A stretch of DNA of 64,000 bases from Alitta virens (taxonomy: Eukaryota; Annelida; Polychaeta; Phyllodocida; Nereididae): contig OW028576.1 of the NCBI GenBank assembly GCA_932294295.1, forward strand, positions 30,344,747 to 30,408,746, written 5' to 3'. Shown here one piece after another: positions 53,520-64,000 of the stretch. Position numbers and translations under genes: made by a program. A model generated the notes under the pieces. It made no database searches. It saw only the letters and a list, made by a program, of their open reading frames with translations, and was not told the origin of the DNA. Positions within the stretch are counted from its first letter, which is position 1, and every line of letters starts with the position of its first letter.

Positions 53520-53918
53520 GTTGATATACAATGACACCCACTTCTGCTGTCCGATACCACTGGGAACATAAAACTGAAGAAATAACTCATCATTATTGAA
53601 GATGTATACAATTTTTTCTGGGTGTAACATTTTTGCTGAAATTTTCCCAAATACGATTGTAACAGTTCCCATTTCATGGTCAGTATATTTGTTTCAATTT
53701 CCCATGTTATTTTCTAGAAATCCTTCTTGTAGGAATTTTTATGGAGTTTTTAAGGCAAGACAACCATGTAAAACAACCATTTAAAAGCAGAAAAGCTGTT
53801 AGAACACCCATAAAAACAATGAGGTCTTCAACACGGTATAAAAGAGTGTGTTGTTATCGTAAGCTGAAAAATGTGAGTTTTACCCATGGTCACTGAATAT
53901 GAAAGCTTGAAGTGTAGC

Positions 53919-54228
53919 TACAGTTAGTTTCATAAAGTATGGTCGACTCTAGACAGCTGTAGCAACCTATTCCTGGCTGTAGCTATAATTGGCTTAAGTC
54001 AGCTGCATCTGTGTACTCTTAGCTTATAGGTGCCTTTCACCAAAACTAATATATATATAAACATTGGTATGAAATTTATCTGGAGCTGCATGTACTTTTA
54101 GATGTGGCTTTGAGTAGCCAGCTATAGCCAGAGAGTTCTGGTTAGTGGCAGGTAGCATCATATAGCAGAAGTTGTCTAGCTTTGTCTTGGTTTAATTTGA
54201 CAGCCTGCTTTTAATGAAACTAACTATA
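53919..54228. mobile_element. MITE family C copy (unit 1)
   Basis: TACAGTTAGTTTCATAAAGT and the inverted end TAATGAAACTAACTATATG lie about 310 bp apart. Internal AGCTGTAGCAACCTATTCCT and TATAGCAGAAGTTGTCTAGC match the reverse complement of the 37.4 kb copy. It is internally shortened. Confidence 0.85.
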
Positions 54229-54269
54229 TGATCCTGCACTGTAAGGAGTAGCAACAATGTGTTCAATCG

Positions 54270-54360
54270 TGGTGCATAAGGGCTTTAAGTCCTATATTTC
54301 TGCACCTGATGGGCTAACTATGATTAGGGCAGGCATGGACCATGGCAATGGGATGAATTA
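54270..54360 (-). mobile_element. SINE-A 3' fragment (unit 1)
   Basis: AAGGGCTTTAAGTCCTATAT, TTCTGCACCTGATGGGCTAA and GACCATGGCAATGGGATGA match the reverse SINE-A body. The head is missing. A second small tail piece (GTGGATTAGGGCTTTACATA) lies at 54,475-54,510. Confidence 0.8.
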
Positions 54361-54519
54361 ATGATTAATTATGTGGAATCATCCTAATTTTCCATTCAGT
54401 TCAGTTTATTTTGACTTACTGGATACAGAGAGCATGACATGCACTGTAAGCAATATTAACAGTGTGGCCCATCGTAGTGGATTAGGGCTTTACATACTTT
54501 ATTTCTACAAAGATAAATA

Positions 54520-55060
54520 GACGCCAGCAGCAAGAGTATATAACCATGAAAGACAAAGCATTATAGCGAATCTTATTAGATAGCATGTCAGCCGAGTTAA
54601 GCATTGTACGGCAGTTTGAAGCTCTTTGTTGCTGCATAAGAATCATCAGAATGAAGCATGCCACATTTCATCTCCTTTAATTGGCAGTTTCATTTCCGAC
54701 AACAGACACGTTAATAAGCCGCAATTTGATTAATAAGCCACAGTTCCATAAGTGGAGCATGGAAAGCATCACCACGCAAAATCTATATGTTGATTGCCAA
54801 ATCAATGGCTAAAACGATGAAAGGATTTGATGTTTAGATCCAGCTTAACATGTTAAACTGAGGGGATTTGATTATTTGGGTTTTGTAATTTAATATCGGT
54901 GAACAAATTAAATAGGTAAATATTAGGGTTAAAGAAAATTTTCAAAGCACATGCAATGGACGGTTTATTTCTTTATTAAGCTTGCTAATCAGAGCAAGAC
55001 ATGCAATTTTGCTGTCGAAAGGTATTGCTACTGTTTTCTTGGTCGGGTGGATTCTAATCA
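54520..55060 (-). repeat. Dispersed repeat F, copy 4 (inverted)
   Basis: The reverse complement aligns with copies 1-3, including GTTGTCGGAAATGAAACTGC, GCCGCAATTTGATTAATAAG and, at its outer edge, TTCTTGGTCGGGTGG matching the start of copy 3. It lies in the part of unit 1 whose counterpart is beyond the window. Confidence 0.85.
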
Positions 55061-55109
55061 ATGATATGACGGTGAGGTTATTGCTCGGCACAATTTTAAC
55101 TGTTTGTGT

Positions 55110-55165
55110 TAAATGATAGATACAGATACAGATTCTTTATTATATATATATCATATTTATTCGTA
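55110..55165 (-). other. Possible retroelement 3' tail
   Basis: Read on the minus strand, an AT-rich 3' end with AATAAAGAATCTGTATCTGT closes with a TCTGTA repeat, as LINE tails often do. The two minus-strand open frames upstream of it (55,285-55,819) could belong to the same element. Confidence 0.35.
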
Positions 55166-55284
55166 CATTCATGGTACACAATTTACATTGTATCATTGGA
55201 GTCGAATATCAGTTAATCTGTAATTATATACATTAAATAATTAGGATAAAGTCTTTAGGAGATAGAGATTTGATCTGTCAACAG

Positions 55285-55819
55285 TCATGCTTCTCTGGGA
55301 CTCAAAACACAAGTGTCAGTGCCATCCCGTATATCACATAGTTCCTTAATTACACTTGCTAGACAGATTGCTTGTCGTGATTTGCACTTTTCGATGCATT
55401 GTTTAGTGATTGTCATGTTTAGGTCCTTAATGTTGCAATTGATACATTTTTTAAGGGTCATATCACAATTTGCTATGCACAGTCTGCAGTTATTGGTCAT
55501 ATATACATATGGGATTTGCTATAACAGCTATCCATCCATACTAACAGACAATGAAAGAAAATAAAGATGGGTGTAGCACATGTCAGTTATAGTTCAGCAA
55601 TCTAATACTGGTTGGCACATAGGTTTCATGTGGCAGTAGTATAGTACTGGTGTTCGTGATGGTTACATCGTCAATGATTTTCCTAGCAAATTTTTCACTT
55701 CTAACCCTGTTTACAGAAGCAATGTCTTCAAGGCAGTATGTATACTGAGGACCAACCACCTTGCTTAAAATTAAGAAAGGTTTCAAACCGTTTTTGAGGC
55801 CGCCACAGTGCAGTGCCAC
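55285..55819 (-). other. Two unrecognised minus-strand open frames
   Basis: The frame 55,583-55,819 (78 codons, MALHCGGLKNGLKPF...) is followed in the same direction by 55,285-55,500 (71 codons), which has nine Cys spaced in CxxC- and CxxxC-like pairs (NCRLCIANC, CINC, CIEKC). The composition is more protein-like than the surrounding frames. I recognise no family. It could be the 3' coding end of a decayed retroelement whose tail is at 55.1 kb, or an exon pair. Neither is demonstrated. Confidence 0.25.
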
Positions 55820-56507
55820 TTATAATTTGTATTACAATCAGACCGCTTAAAGTCAAACTTGCCATAAATAGGCATTTGTTTATTTTGCTAAATTAATTGT
55901 GTATTAAATGTACTATATTGACTGCTTTACTGATTCAGTTTAATTGGGTTCAGACTTGCAAATTGGCAAGACTTAACTCCTAAATTATTATTTTTTTATT
56001 TTATTTTTTTATTCATACTCAATGGTATACATTTGAAAGATTGAAATATGGTGTATAAAGGTATGCCAGAAAGCCATTTGCCAATCCTGATGATATTCTA
56101 TAAATGTTTTCATAATCTTCAAATATCATCATATTTATCCCATCATTAAAGACTTGTCTAATTTAAATTTGACAAAATCAGCCCAAAATGAAAACTTCCC
56201 AGTGTGAGCAGGACTGAGCTAGACTGAGATAGACTAAGCTAGGCTACTGCTTCATTCAAAGCAACTTCATGCCTTCTGCAGGGACCAGATTATTGTGAAA
56301 AGTACTTTAATATATAAAATATACCACAAATTAAGCTACACAACAATAGAGTTTGTTGTTAACCTAAATCACTTCTAACTCTGTTAGAATTGACCTCAAA
56401 TTCTGGAAGGGTCTGCTGTTTTAACTACGTAAAATGTCATTGTCAATGAATGGTGGGGTTTCTGGGCCTGGGAGCATTAACACTTAATACTCATTTAATT
56501 AATTAAT
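55820..56507. other. No feature recognised
   Basis: AT-rich end of unit 1 with a T-rich run near 55,988-56,010 and an AATT repeat near 56,497. The right junction of the tandem duplication lies at about 56,508. Confidence 0.5.
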
Positions 56508-56771
56508 TAATGAAAGTTCATTTGTAGGACTATCCAAAGCTAAACCTACTATTATTTCTTATCATCTCATCATTACATCTGCCTCTGTCTGTAGCTCATT
56601 ACCAGCTGGCTCAATGACACTGAGACAACACTGTATAGAATAATACTACTCACTTGCTTTATTTCGTTATAATCGAATTATTAAATAACAGCTCTATGAA
56701 AATCAGTAAAAGGTTTTGGGGGGAAAAAAACATAAACAAAATATATTTCTTTTGTTCCTAAAGTTCTTTAT

Positions 56772-56862
56772 ATGATAGGAGACAGGATAAATGGTGTTTG
56801 TGAGGAGGCAATATTGTTTGTAATAAGCTTTTGTCAAAGAGACAACATAGATCATGTTGCCA
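56772..56862 (+). repeat. Inverted repeat arm I-L of unit 2
   Basis: Counterpart of 46,862-46,950 (GGAGGCAATATTGTTTGTAA, CAACATAGATCATGTTGCCA). Its inverted partner is at about 62,561-62,650. Confidence 0.65.
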
Positions 56863-57057
56863 CCCACTGGCCATGACCTAAACAGCGCCCTCTGTAGTAT
56901 GGCATGATAAATATATCAGTGATGTCACCTTTGACTGATCAACAGTTTTTCAATGACACTATTCACTGGCTGGATCTGCAATTTGGCCATGTATATTTGA
57001 CAACAACAAATAATGATATAATGTGTACGTGTAGAGGAGAAGGAAGAGGTACAAAGT

Positions 57058-57236
57058 TGGTTTAGGGCTTTATGTCCTGTATTTCTGCACCTGATGGGTC
57101 AATTAGGACAGGCAGGGACCTTGGCAATCAGACGATAGAATAAACAGCCTCCAACTAAGGCTTGACCAGGAATTGAACCCGGGACCCAATAGTTGGAAAC
57201 CCAGCACGCTACCGCTGAGCTGGGCCCCCACCACAT
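57058..57236 (-). mobile_element. SINE-A copy, unit 2
   Basis: Counterpart of 47,118-47,290. It keeps a more complete head (CCCAATAGTTGGAAACCCAG) that unit 1 has lost in part, with box-B complement GGAATTGAACCC and box-A complement CCGCTGAGCTGGGCCCCC. Confidence 0.92.
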
Positions 57237-58004
57237 GGAAGAGCTAAAACATCCGAGTTGATTTTTTCCCCCGCGATCTCAAAAAGAGTATTAAGTGACC
57301 ATCTTTAAACTCATCAAAGGTGCTCTCCTAAGGTATGAGTAGTTCCACCAATCCAAATTAGTCTAGCATCAATAGATCTGAAGCTAGGATGTTCATGGAG
57401 GTGATCAACAGAAGATGGACAAACAAGATGGAGTGACAAACAAAAACATATAGTTTTTGCTGTACAATGAAAGTGCTGTTACAACAAAGTCCACTTGTAG
57501 CAAACTAGCTTGTTATCACATGTCTAAAAGTGAATGAGAAACATAGCAGATTAATATTTGGTAATCAGTCGCCGTAATCTTAATTGTCGAGCGCAACTGT
57601 ATAGACAATTCATGCTTAGACATGCAAGAGAACACACGCACTCAAAGGATTGTTATGCAAATTTTGCATGAGACATATTATGTATATCAATGGATTGTGA
57701 TTCCTTTCAGATACATGATGGAATATTCATCCTCATGGACGAAAACTTTGAAGTCACGATACCAACTTCGGTTGTTCGCACTTTATGCTTTATATAAACT
57801 CATAACTTTGTTACATTTCATCATGAAGCCATTTGTCATGTTTAATTGATAATTTTCTTATTTTTCTTCACATTTACCATACTCCGAGCTTTATTTGGCT
57901 TGAGGAAAATAAGTGAGTAAGATTAAAATAAGCTACATTATACTTTAATATACATGGCTACGCTTGATTTTGGACATATTTTTCTATAAAAAATCTGGAG
58001 CAGC

Positions 58005-58625
58005 ACAAAATGAACTGAAGTGTTAGCAACAGGTCAAAGTCCTACTTTGTTTGCTCATATTCGTCAATTCCTAACCAGAGAAGCCACAGAAATCCTGGTG
58101 AATTTGTCCATTACATCGCGACTGGATTATGTGAATAGCATAGTATATGGAATTCCCGATTGTCTCGTGAAGAAATTGCAACATATTCAAAATAGTGCTG
58201 CTCGACTCATTCTCCAGAAGTGGAAATTTGATCGCGTGACACCACTACTAAAGCGGCTCCATTGGTTACCCATTGAATTTTGGAAAATTTAAAATTAACT
58301 TTTTGACTTTCAAGGCATTACATGGAATGGCCCCACGTTATCTGGGTATACTGGTGACTCACTACCATCCAAGCAGATCAATACGATCAGCCTCGCACAA
58401 CATACTAACAGAAAAGAAATCCAAAAGCAAGAAGTATGGTGATTGAGCTTTCTCTGTTTGTGCACCGAACCTCTGGAACGCCCTACCAATCGAACTGAGA
58501 TCATATGACTCTATCTGTGCTTTTAAGGCAGCATTAAAGACTTTTTATTTTAAATTACATTTCGATTAAGTATTTTAAATACCTGTACACTCTATTTATA
58601 TTTATATTTTAACTCTAAGGGCAAT
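58005..58625 (+). pseudogene. Dead LINE 3' end (CR1/L2-like), unit 2
   Basis: Counterpart of the 48.0 kb LINE fragment. The frame from 58,020 is open through LQKWKFDRVTPLLKRLHWLP, where unit 1 has a stop, but a 2-base deletion near 58,280 shifts the frame at the point where unit 1 reads LTKFKINLLTF. The TGA after KKYGD is shared. The AATAAA-bearing 3' tail is missing: sequence jumps from TTTTAACTCTAAGGGC to post-LINE flank. The two copies thus decayed separately after the duplication. Confidence 0.9.
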
Positions 58626-59054
58626 CAAGTGGACACCTATTTTGGATTCTATATTTTAAGATGCTGCAAAACATTTTGCTCGCGCACAAAACTCAGGTCT
58701 ATATAGAACCCTACACGACAAAGAGGAAGAACATAAGAGGTTCAGCAATCAATTCTTGCTGTCTGAACTTCGTATTGTATTTTTCTTCATCTTCCCCAAA
58801 ATGTCACAAAAGGGTGTGTGACCTTACATAAGATTTCACTTGTGAGATTTCACGAAGGATTTCATTAAAAGGTGAGGGATGTATTTGATGATGTAACAAG
58901 AAATATACAGTAAAACTTGGGTGAAGAGGATTGTGTACATTGCTGTACTGTCAGAGTAGTACATCAAATGAATTTTAGGCCATCTTTCTACAAAGACCAG
59001 CTCACATTTAGAACCAATGTTTGTATCACTGCCCTGGTTTTTGGTATAACCCCA

Positions 59055-59400
59055 TGCATGCCAGTGATCACGGATGAGATGACGAGTACATCCCAAGTGA
59101 TGGGACAGGGCCCGAGATGTGGTTCATAAACATTACAGGGAGTGGACTTTTAACCCATGCACCCACCTTCACTACCATGGATGAGATGATGATGAGTATA
59201 TCCCATGTGATGGGACAGGGACTGAGATTTGGCTCATACACAGTGCAGGGAGTTGGCTTTGAACCCATGCACAAACAGTCACTGCCATGCATGAGATGAT
59301 GATGAGTATTTCCCATGTGATGAGACAGGGATTGAGATGTAGCTCATAAACAGTGCAGGGAGTGGACTTCTCAATCATGCACCCACAGTCAATGTCATAG
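59055..59400 (+). repeat. 110-bp tandem array, 3 units (unit 2)
   Basis: Marker GATGAGTAYATCCCA-like sites lie at 59,081, 59,191 and 59,301. The outer units correspond to the outer units of the five-unit array in unit 1, so two internal units differ in number. Confidence 0.95.
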
Positions 59401-59913
59401 AATACCAACATGCCAACCACCACATTTCTCCCATCCAATAAAGCTGCTACTGTATACCGTACTAATTGTCTGTGCATTTATTTAGTTTTTCTGACTCTTT
59501 TTACCACAATACCATGCATTGCAGAAATTGTTTTCTAAAGTATATAAATTACGTGAACAGTTTATTGCATATCAGCAACTTACTTTGCAAAGTTATGTTT
59601 TTGTGGTCTTGGTATGAAATCGTAGTAATTTGTATGCAAAAGAACATGTATATATCTAAGGCATTGTGATATATGTCTGTAGATGTTCTCATGCCAAGTG
59701 CAGCTGAGTGAAATCAGAGCATTTCTTTCCATCCATGATAATGCTTTTATCATTAGACACGCAATGTGTTAATGTTAAGGAGCGAACACAAATCCAGCAC
59801 AGATATAAGTTTTTGATGTAGTATTCCATAAGCAGCAAGAAATTTTTGTGGTTCACCTTTACATTTTTACAGAGCCCCTGAAAGGACATGGCAGAAAAAA
59901 AAATAAAATCTTC

Positions 59914-60042
59914 CCGTGCGCACGAGTAAATTAAAGAAAAACATTCGGTGCCTACGAAAATATTTTTTTCCGTTTAATTAACTTGTGCGCACGAGAAAAT
60001 TAAGTCGTTCACACGAAAAACATTTCGTGCACACGAGAAAAG
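59914..60042 (+). repeat. Cluster of CGTGCGCACG palindromes (unit 2)
   Basis: Counterpart of 50,212-50,342. The third palindrome has changed to CGTGCACACGAG. Confidence 0.7.
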
Positions 60043-60439
60043 CAGGTGCACACTTTTATCACTATGCTTTATCTAGGCCTAATAGTTTTTCTTTTATTAG
60101 GATTTAAAAATGCTGTTCCATTCAATGGCCAAGCCCTCTGTAGTGAAGTGCACTCAGTGACCCCAGCCAATTAGGACATATGTCAGAAAGTTCATTAGAT
60201 ATATTATGTTGATTGTAAAAAGGTATTGTGTTGTATTTCAGCAACTAAAAGTGCAAGAAAGATGGGGTTTTCAATTAAATACATGGAATTACATGTTCTA
60301 CCAAAAGATGGCAATCTTGTATACAGACATGTATTTGTACTTAATTTTGCTCTGTAAATTCAATTATCATTTACATACATGTAGTCACATATACAAACAA
60401 CTCAGATAAACAAACAAGCACGCATACTTATACACACAT

Positions 60440-60548
60440 AGATAGTTAGATAGAAAGATAGATAGATTGATAGATAGACAGAAGACAGACAGACAGACAG
60501 ACAGATAGGTTAATAGATAGATAGATAGATATATTGATAGATTGATAG
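60440..60548 (+). repeat. Microsatellite (GATA/GACA)n (unit 2)
   Basis: Counterpart of 50,743-50,850, with fewer AAGA-type repeats at the left. Confidence 0.95.
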
Positions 60549-60760
60549 GTATTGATTGACCAATTGATATGACATGTGTGATTGATTGATTGATTATTGA
60601 TCCCTGTCCCATCACATGGGATGTACTTATCATCATCTTATAGTATTTCAGATAAGGCCAACATAAACACTTGACCAATATTAAGTCAATGCATATTATA
60701 AGGGAATTTAAATTGTTTGAAAATAAGAGAGTGTGTGAAAACAGACAACAATACTTATAA

Positions 60761-60836
60761 GCTATACAACACCTGCTAGACGATGCTACCTGCTAATAAA
60801 TTAAACTGGCAGTAGCTGGCTACATTTCTAACTGTA
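60761..60836 (-). mobile_element. MITE-C-derived fragment (unit 2)
   Basis: Counterpart of 51,071-51,146, with a few changed bases (CTGGCAGTAGCTGGC). Confidence 0.5.
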
Positions 60837-61009
60837 AAGGTGATGTTAACAACACAGCTGTCAAATTATGACTCAAATATACATCAGGGTGCTTCACCAC
60901 TTCATCACTAAAACTACTTTATCATGGATAACTATTCACATTATAATATAGGCATGTATTCATTTTTACCTTTGTACAATGCACATTTCAAGTACAAACC
61001 AAGATATAT

Positions 61010-61062
61010 CCCAGATAACATTCCAAATTGGGACAACATTGTTTACATATTGCCGTCTATAC
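61010..61062. mobile_element. MITE family A, left part (unit 2)
   Basis: Counterpart of 51,320-51,372, starting CCCAGATAACATTCC. Confidence 0.75.
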
Positions 61063-61435
61063 TATGTAATGCAGTTTACTGAACACAGGCTAAAAAACCC
61101 CTTAGTTCAGATTATTGTAGATAGACTGGTAATATGTACATGTGCGGAGTGCGGGTTAAATTCAGTACAAATTTTGGGGTAGCAGAGACCCCCTTATGCT
61201 GTCTCCAACGTATTCACATGATACTGTAACGTGGACAGGTAGTCGTTTTATACTGCTTCCCAATTCCAATACCAAATTATTGAAATCTAGCATGTGGCTC
61301 AGATAACAGGCTAGACATTGTCTAGACATTGGCAATAGGTCGGCCAATGATGGCCATCATCAGAACGATGTCAATCTAATCTGGTTTGGGGAAAACATTT
61401 ATATAATTTGTTCAGGTGGGGGCCTAGATCTGTGG

Positions 61436-61568
61436 AACATGGCCAAATGTGCCACGTGCTTTTTCCATGCATGTGGATGATCGCATGGTTTTTGTCTGAT
61501 TATAATTAGGCGAAAACCGTGTGGTTATCCTTCGCATGGAAAATGCACGTGGCACATTTGGCCATGTA
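61436..61568. mobile_element. MITE family B copy inside the SINE-A (unit 2)
   Basis: Appears identical to the unit 1 copy over its length, including the AA in place of TA at the left edge. Confidence 0.95.
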
Positions 61569-61621
61569 GTGCTCTGGGCTTCCATCCACTGGATCCCAGG
61601 TTCAATTCCAAGTTGAGCCTA

Positions 61622-62216
61622 CCGTTCACACTATCACGAGTAAGAGATACAAGTGACAACGTACATCAAAGACAGACTATACTTGCTCACTCGCAGTCAA
61701 TAGCGAGGCTTTTAATATGTATAAATTCTTTCAATGAGTGTCCTTGAGCCAAACATAGATCGCTCAGTGAGTGGTCCACGCATGAAGGAGGAGAGGGTTA
61801 GGAATGGGAACAGGTGGCCAAGGATTGGCAGGGTGCCAGCATGGACTGTCGACGGAAGAACAACGGGCGGGCTATGGAGGTCCCCCAAGTGTTTCCTGAG
61901 CGTTCCTCCAGCTGTACAAGAGTGGTGGTGAGTATACACGAATGGACAGGCTCCCCTATGTAACCACTCGCCATGTGATTCCCATAAAAGGCATACAATT
62001 TCACTCGTCGAACATCCGCAAATTTTTAAACATGCTTAAAAATATTTGCCCTCTCCACGGATATTCACAAGCAATCTGGAGGACCTAAGAGCATTCTATG
62101 GATTAGCAGGAGTATCCAACATTGCTCGCCAATTGAAATAAGGATAAGCAGGAGTAAAAATCTTTTGTCATCCGCGCTCACTTGCCATCCCCACTCGTGA
62201 CAGTGAGAATGCCCCT
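61622..62216. mobile_element. TIR element N (unit 2)
   Basis: Counterpart of 51,932-52,521 and about 5 bases longer: GCTGTACAAGAGTGG near 61,912 where unit 1 has GCAAGAGTGG. The ends CCGTTCACACTATCACGAG and CTCGTGACAGTGAGAATGCC are conserved. Confidence 0.8.
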
Positions 62217-62560
62217 TAAGTTAGATGGTTGCTTCATTCATCATCTCATTGTCATGGTCCTTGCCTGTCTAAATTAACCAAATAGGCGCAGATTACAGGA
62301 AGCAAAGCCCTAATCCACCCACCCACCACACAATTAGTTCAGCACAAAATGAATGAGAGTATTATTCCATAATATTAATAATTACAACCATGAAGGAAAT
62401 GTACCTATAAGCCCGCCCTTCAAAGACCATCACATTTTGCATTATATGCGCTCTCAACGCTGCATTATAAAAAGTGCAGATAGAAGATACATAATACGAC
62501 AAAAACACTGTTCGAAAGCCAAAAGGTTCACATCAGATGAATTTATGACTGTAAAAACAA

Positions 62561-62650
62561 CGCGGTCTCCTCAGGGTCATGGCCGATAGGTGGCAGAGTG
62601 ATCTATGTTGCCTCTTTGGAAGATGCTCGTTTTAAGCAATATTGCCTACT
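62561..62650 (-). repeat. Inverted repeat arm I-R of unit 2
   Basis: Counterpart of 52,866-52,955 and reverse-complement relative of the arm at 56.8 kb. Confidence 0.65.
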
Positions 62651-62798
62651 GACAAAATACCGTTTTCCTGTGACCTTTCTGACCAAATTACACAGCTAGT
62701 GACAAGATTATTGAAGGTTGGATGCTTCATTGGTGGTTGCTCTTGCTGATATATGGTTGTAGATGAAAATGAAGACTTGAAGATCCTTGGCTAAAATC

Positions 62799-62884
62799 CT
62801 CAGATAGCATTTGACATCGTGTCGACATCGGCCCTATATGGGCGACATCGGACCAACATCAGGCCAACGTAGCATGTTATCAGG
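62799..62884. mobile_element. Short MITE-A-like palindrome (unit 2)
   Basis: Counterpart of 53,102-53,188. The left end has changed to CTCAGATAGC. The core CGACATCGGCCCTATATGGG is retained. Confidence 0.75.
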
Positions 62885-63004
62885 GTCATTGATTGATCTC
62901 CTAAAGAAGTGGTCTTAATAGTGAGGTCTATCATCATGAAAAATATACCATTTGGAGCATAAACAAATGGTCTGAATCCTAATGCTGGAAATATCTTTGG
63001 AACA

Positions 63005-63104
63005 GCTCAACACCTGCACAACGGAGGCCGACATCAGTGCAACACAGCTTAGGGCAGTCAATGTTGAAACAATGTTGTCCCAATATTTGGAACGCTATCT
63101 GGGG
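63005..63104. mobile_element. MITE-A right part (unit 2)
   Basis: Counterpart of 53,441-53,519, ending GGAACGCTATCTGGGG. The approximately 110-120 bases that precede it in unit 1 are deleted here. Confidence 0.65.
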
Positions 63105-63460
63105 TTGATATACAATGACACCCACTTCAGCCGTCTGATACCACTGGGTACATACAACTGAAGAAATAACTCATCATTATTGAAAATGTATACAATTTTT
63201 TCTGGGTGTAACGTTTTTGATTCTCTGCTGAAATGTTTTCAAATACGATTGTAACAGTTCCCATTCATGGTCAGTATATCTGTTTTAATTTCCCATGTTA
63301 TTTTTTTAGAAATCCTTCTTGTCGGGAATTTCATGGAGCTTTTATGGCAAGACAACCATGTTAAAAGAACCATTTAAAAGCAGAAAAGCTATTAGAACAC
63401 CATAAAAACAATGAGGTCTTCAACATGGTATAAAAGAGTGTGTTGTTATTGGCTAAAAAA

Positions 63461-63779
63461 TGTGTTAGTTTCATTAAGTATGGTTGACTCTAGACAGCTG
63501 TAGTGACCTGTTCCTGGCTGTAGCTATAATTGGCTTAAGTCAGCTGCATCTGTCTACTCTAAGCTTATAGTTACCTTAGACAAAAAAAAAAATATATAAA
63601 CATTAGTAAATGTATGAAATGTATCTGATATGTTGCTGCATGTACTTTTAGATCCAGCTTTGAGTAGTCAGCTATAGCCAGAGAGTTCTGGTTGGTGGCA
63701 GGTAGCATCATATAGCAGAAGTTGTGTAGCTTTGTCTTGGTTTAATTTGACAAGCTGCTTTTAATGAAACTAACTGTAT
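63461..63779. mobile_element. MITE family C copy (unit 2)
   Basis: Counterpart of 53,919-54,228. The left end is eroded (GTGTTAGTTTCATTAAG), while the right end AATGAAACTAACTGTA is better preserved than in unit 1. Confidence 0.85.
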
Positions 63780-63818
63780 GATCCTACACTGTAAGCAGTA
63801 GGAACAATGTGTTCAATC

Positions 63819-63910
63819 GTGGTGGATAAGGGCTTTATGTCCTTTATTTCTGCACCTGATTGGCTAATTATAATTAGGACAGGCAGGGACCATGGCAATG
63901 GGATGAAGTA
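63819..63910 (-). mobile_element. SINE-A 3' fragment (unit 2)
   Basis: Counterpart of 54,270-54,360, with TTTCTGCACCTGATTGGCTA and GGGACCATGGCAATGGGATG. Confidence 0.8.
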
Positions 63911-64000
63911 ATGCTTCATTATGTGGAATCATCCTCATTTTCTATTCAGTTTATTTTGACTTACTGGATACAGAGAGCATGACATGCACTGTAAGTAATA

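Larger units (their letters stand above)
46598..56507 (+). repeat. Tandem duplication, unit 1 (about 9.9 kb)
   Basis: Sequence from 46,598 (ATGAAAGTTCATTTGTAGGA) reappears from 56,509. Homology is continuous to 54,455, the counterpart of the window end. The offset moves stepwise with indels: about 9,912 at the left edge, 10,001 at 47.6 kb, 9,920 at 49.1 kb, 9,690 at 50-52 kb, 9,695 at 52.6 kb and 9,545 at 54.4 kb. All embedded transposons are shared. Whether 54,456-56,507 is also duplicated cannot be seen. Confidence 0.97.
61419..62330 (+). mobile_element. SINE-A split by two later insertions (unit 2)
   Basis: Same arrangement as in unit 1. SINE pieces are at 61,419-61,435, 61,569-61,621 and 62,217-62,330, interrupted by the MITE-B and the TIR element N at identical sites. 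Confidence 0.93.
56508..64000 (+). repeat. Tandem duplication, unit 2 (cut by the window end)
   Basis: Direct second copy of the 46,598 unit. Relative to unit 1 it has an insertion of about 54 bases at 57,338-57,392, loss of the LINE 3' tail and one 53-bp repeat near 58,625, an insertion of about 22 bases at 58,962, two fewer 110-bp repeats at 59.1 kb, and a deletion of about 110-120 bases near 62,997. Long blocks at 61.2-62.6 kb differ at very few sites. Confidence 0.97.

Overview
The window looks like non-coding, repeat-dominated DNA from an animal nuclear genome, most likely a marine invertebrate with an AT-rich genome. I see no operons, Shine-Dalgarno-led genes, rRNA or functional tRNA. 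The evidence for an animal is tRNA-derived SINEs with perfect target-site duplications (TSDs), CR1/L2-like LINE fragments, palindromic MITEs with TA target sites, and many long microsatellites. I cannot name the phylum from the sequence alone. I found no intact protein-coding gene. Every open frame is short, lies in simple repeats or transposon debris, or is unrecognised.

Layout. From 0 to about 10 kb there is a degenerate 119-bp satellite bracketed by two copies of MITE family A (2.1-3.0 kb), then microsatellites, a palindromic element (6.9 kb), an 18-bp minisatellite (7.3 kb), two SINE-A insertions with perfect TSDs (8.1 and 9.75 kb) and a minisatellite built from MITE-A-like core sequence (9.2-9.55 kb). 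From 10 to 20 kb there is a MITE-B copy, a GAAG/GAAA array, SINE remnants, a 20-bp minisatellite (17.3 kb) and the main 119-bp satellite (18.5-19.65 kb). From 20 to 32 kb there is a 183-bp tandem repeat carrying a SINE-B tail, a TCTCC array, a pogo-like TIR element, a large trinucleotide array and a second 18-bp minisatellite. From 32 to 46 kb there are dispersed SINE, MITE and unclassified repeat copies, plus a LINE reverse-transcriptase fragment between two GGAGA arrays (38.7-39.3 kb).

The dominant structure is a direct tandem duplication. A unit starting near 46,598 begins again near 56,508 and runs to the window end, giving a period of about 9.9 kb. The unit carries a SINE-A, a dead LINE 3' end, a 110-bp tandem array, a GATA array and a three-layer transposon nest. 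The nest is a SINE-A split by a MITE-B at one TA and by an approximately 590-bp TIR element at another TA. Both units share every insertion and then differ by small indels and by array copy number (five versus three 110-bp repeats). The insertions therefore came before the duplication. An unmerged second haplotype in the assembly is a real alternative explanation.

No genes can be described as working together. I did not find a new functional system. What is noteworthy is transposon archaeology: at least six short TIR or palindromic families, two SINE families, and several minisatellites that appear to have expanded out of transposon ends.
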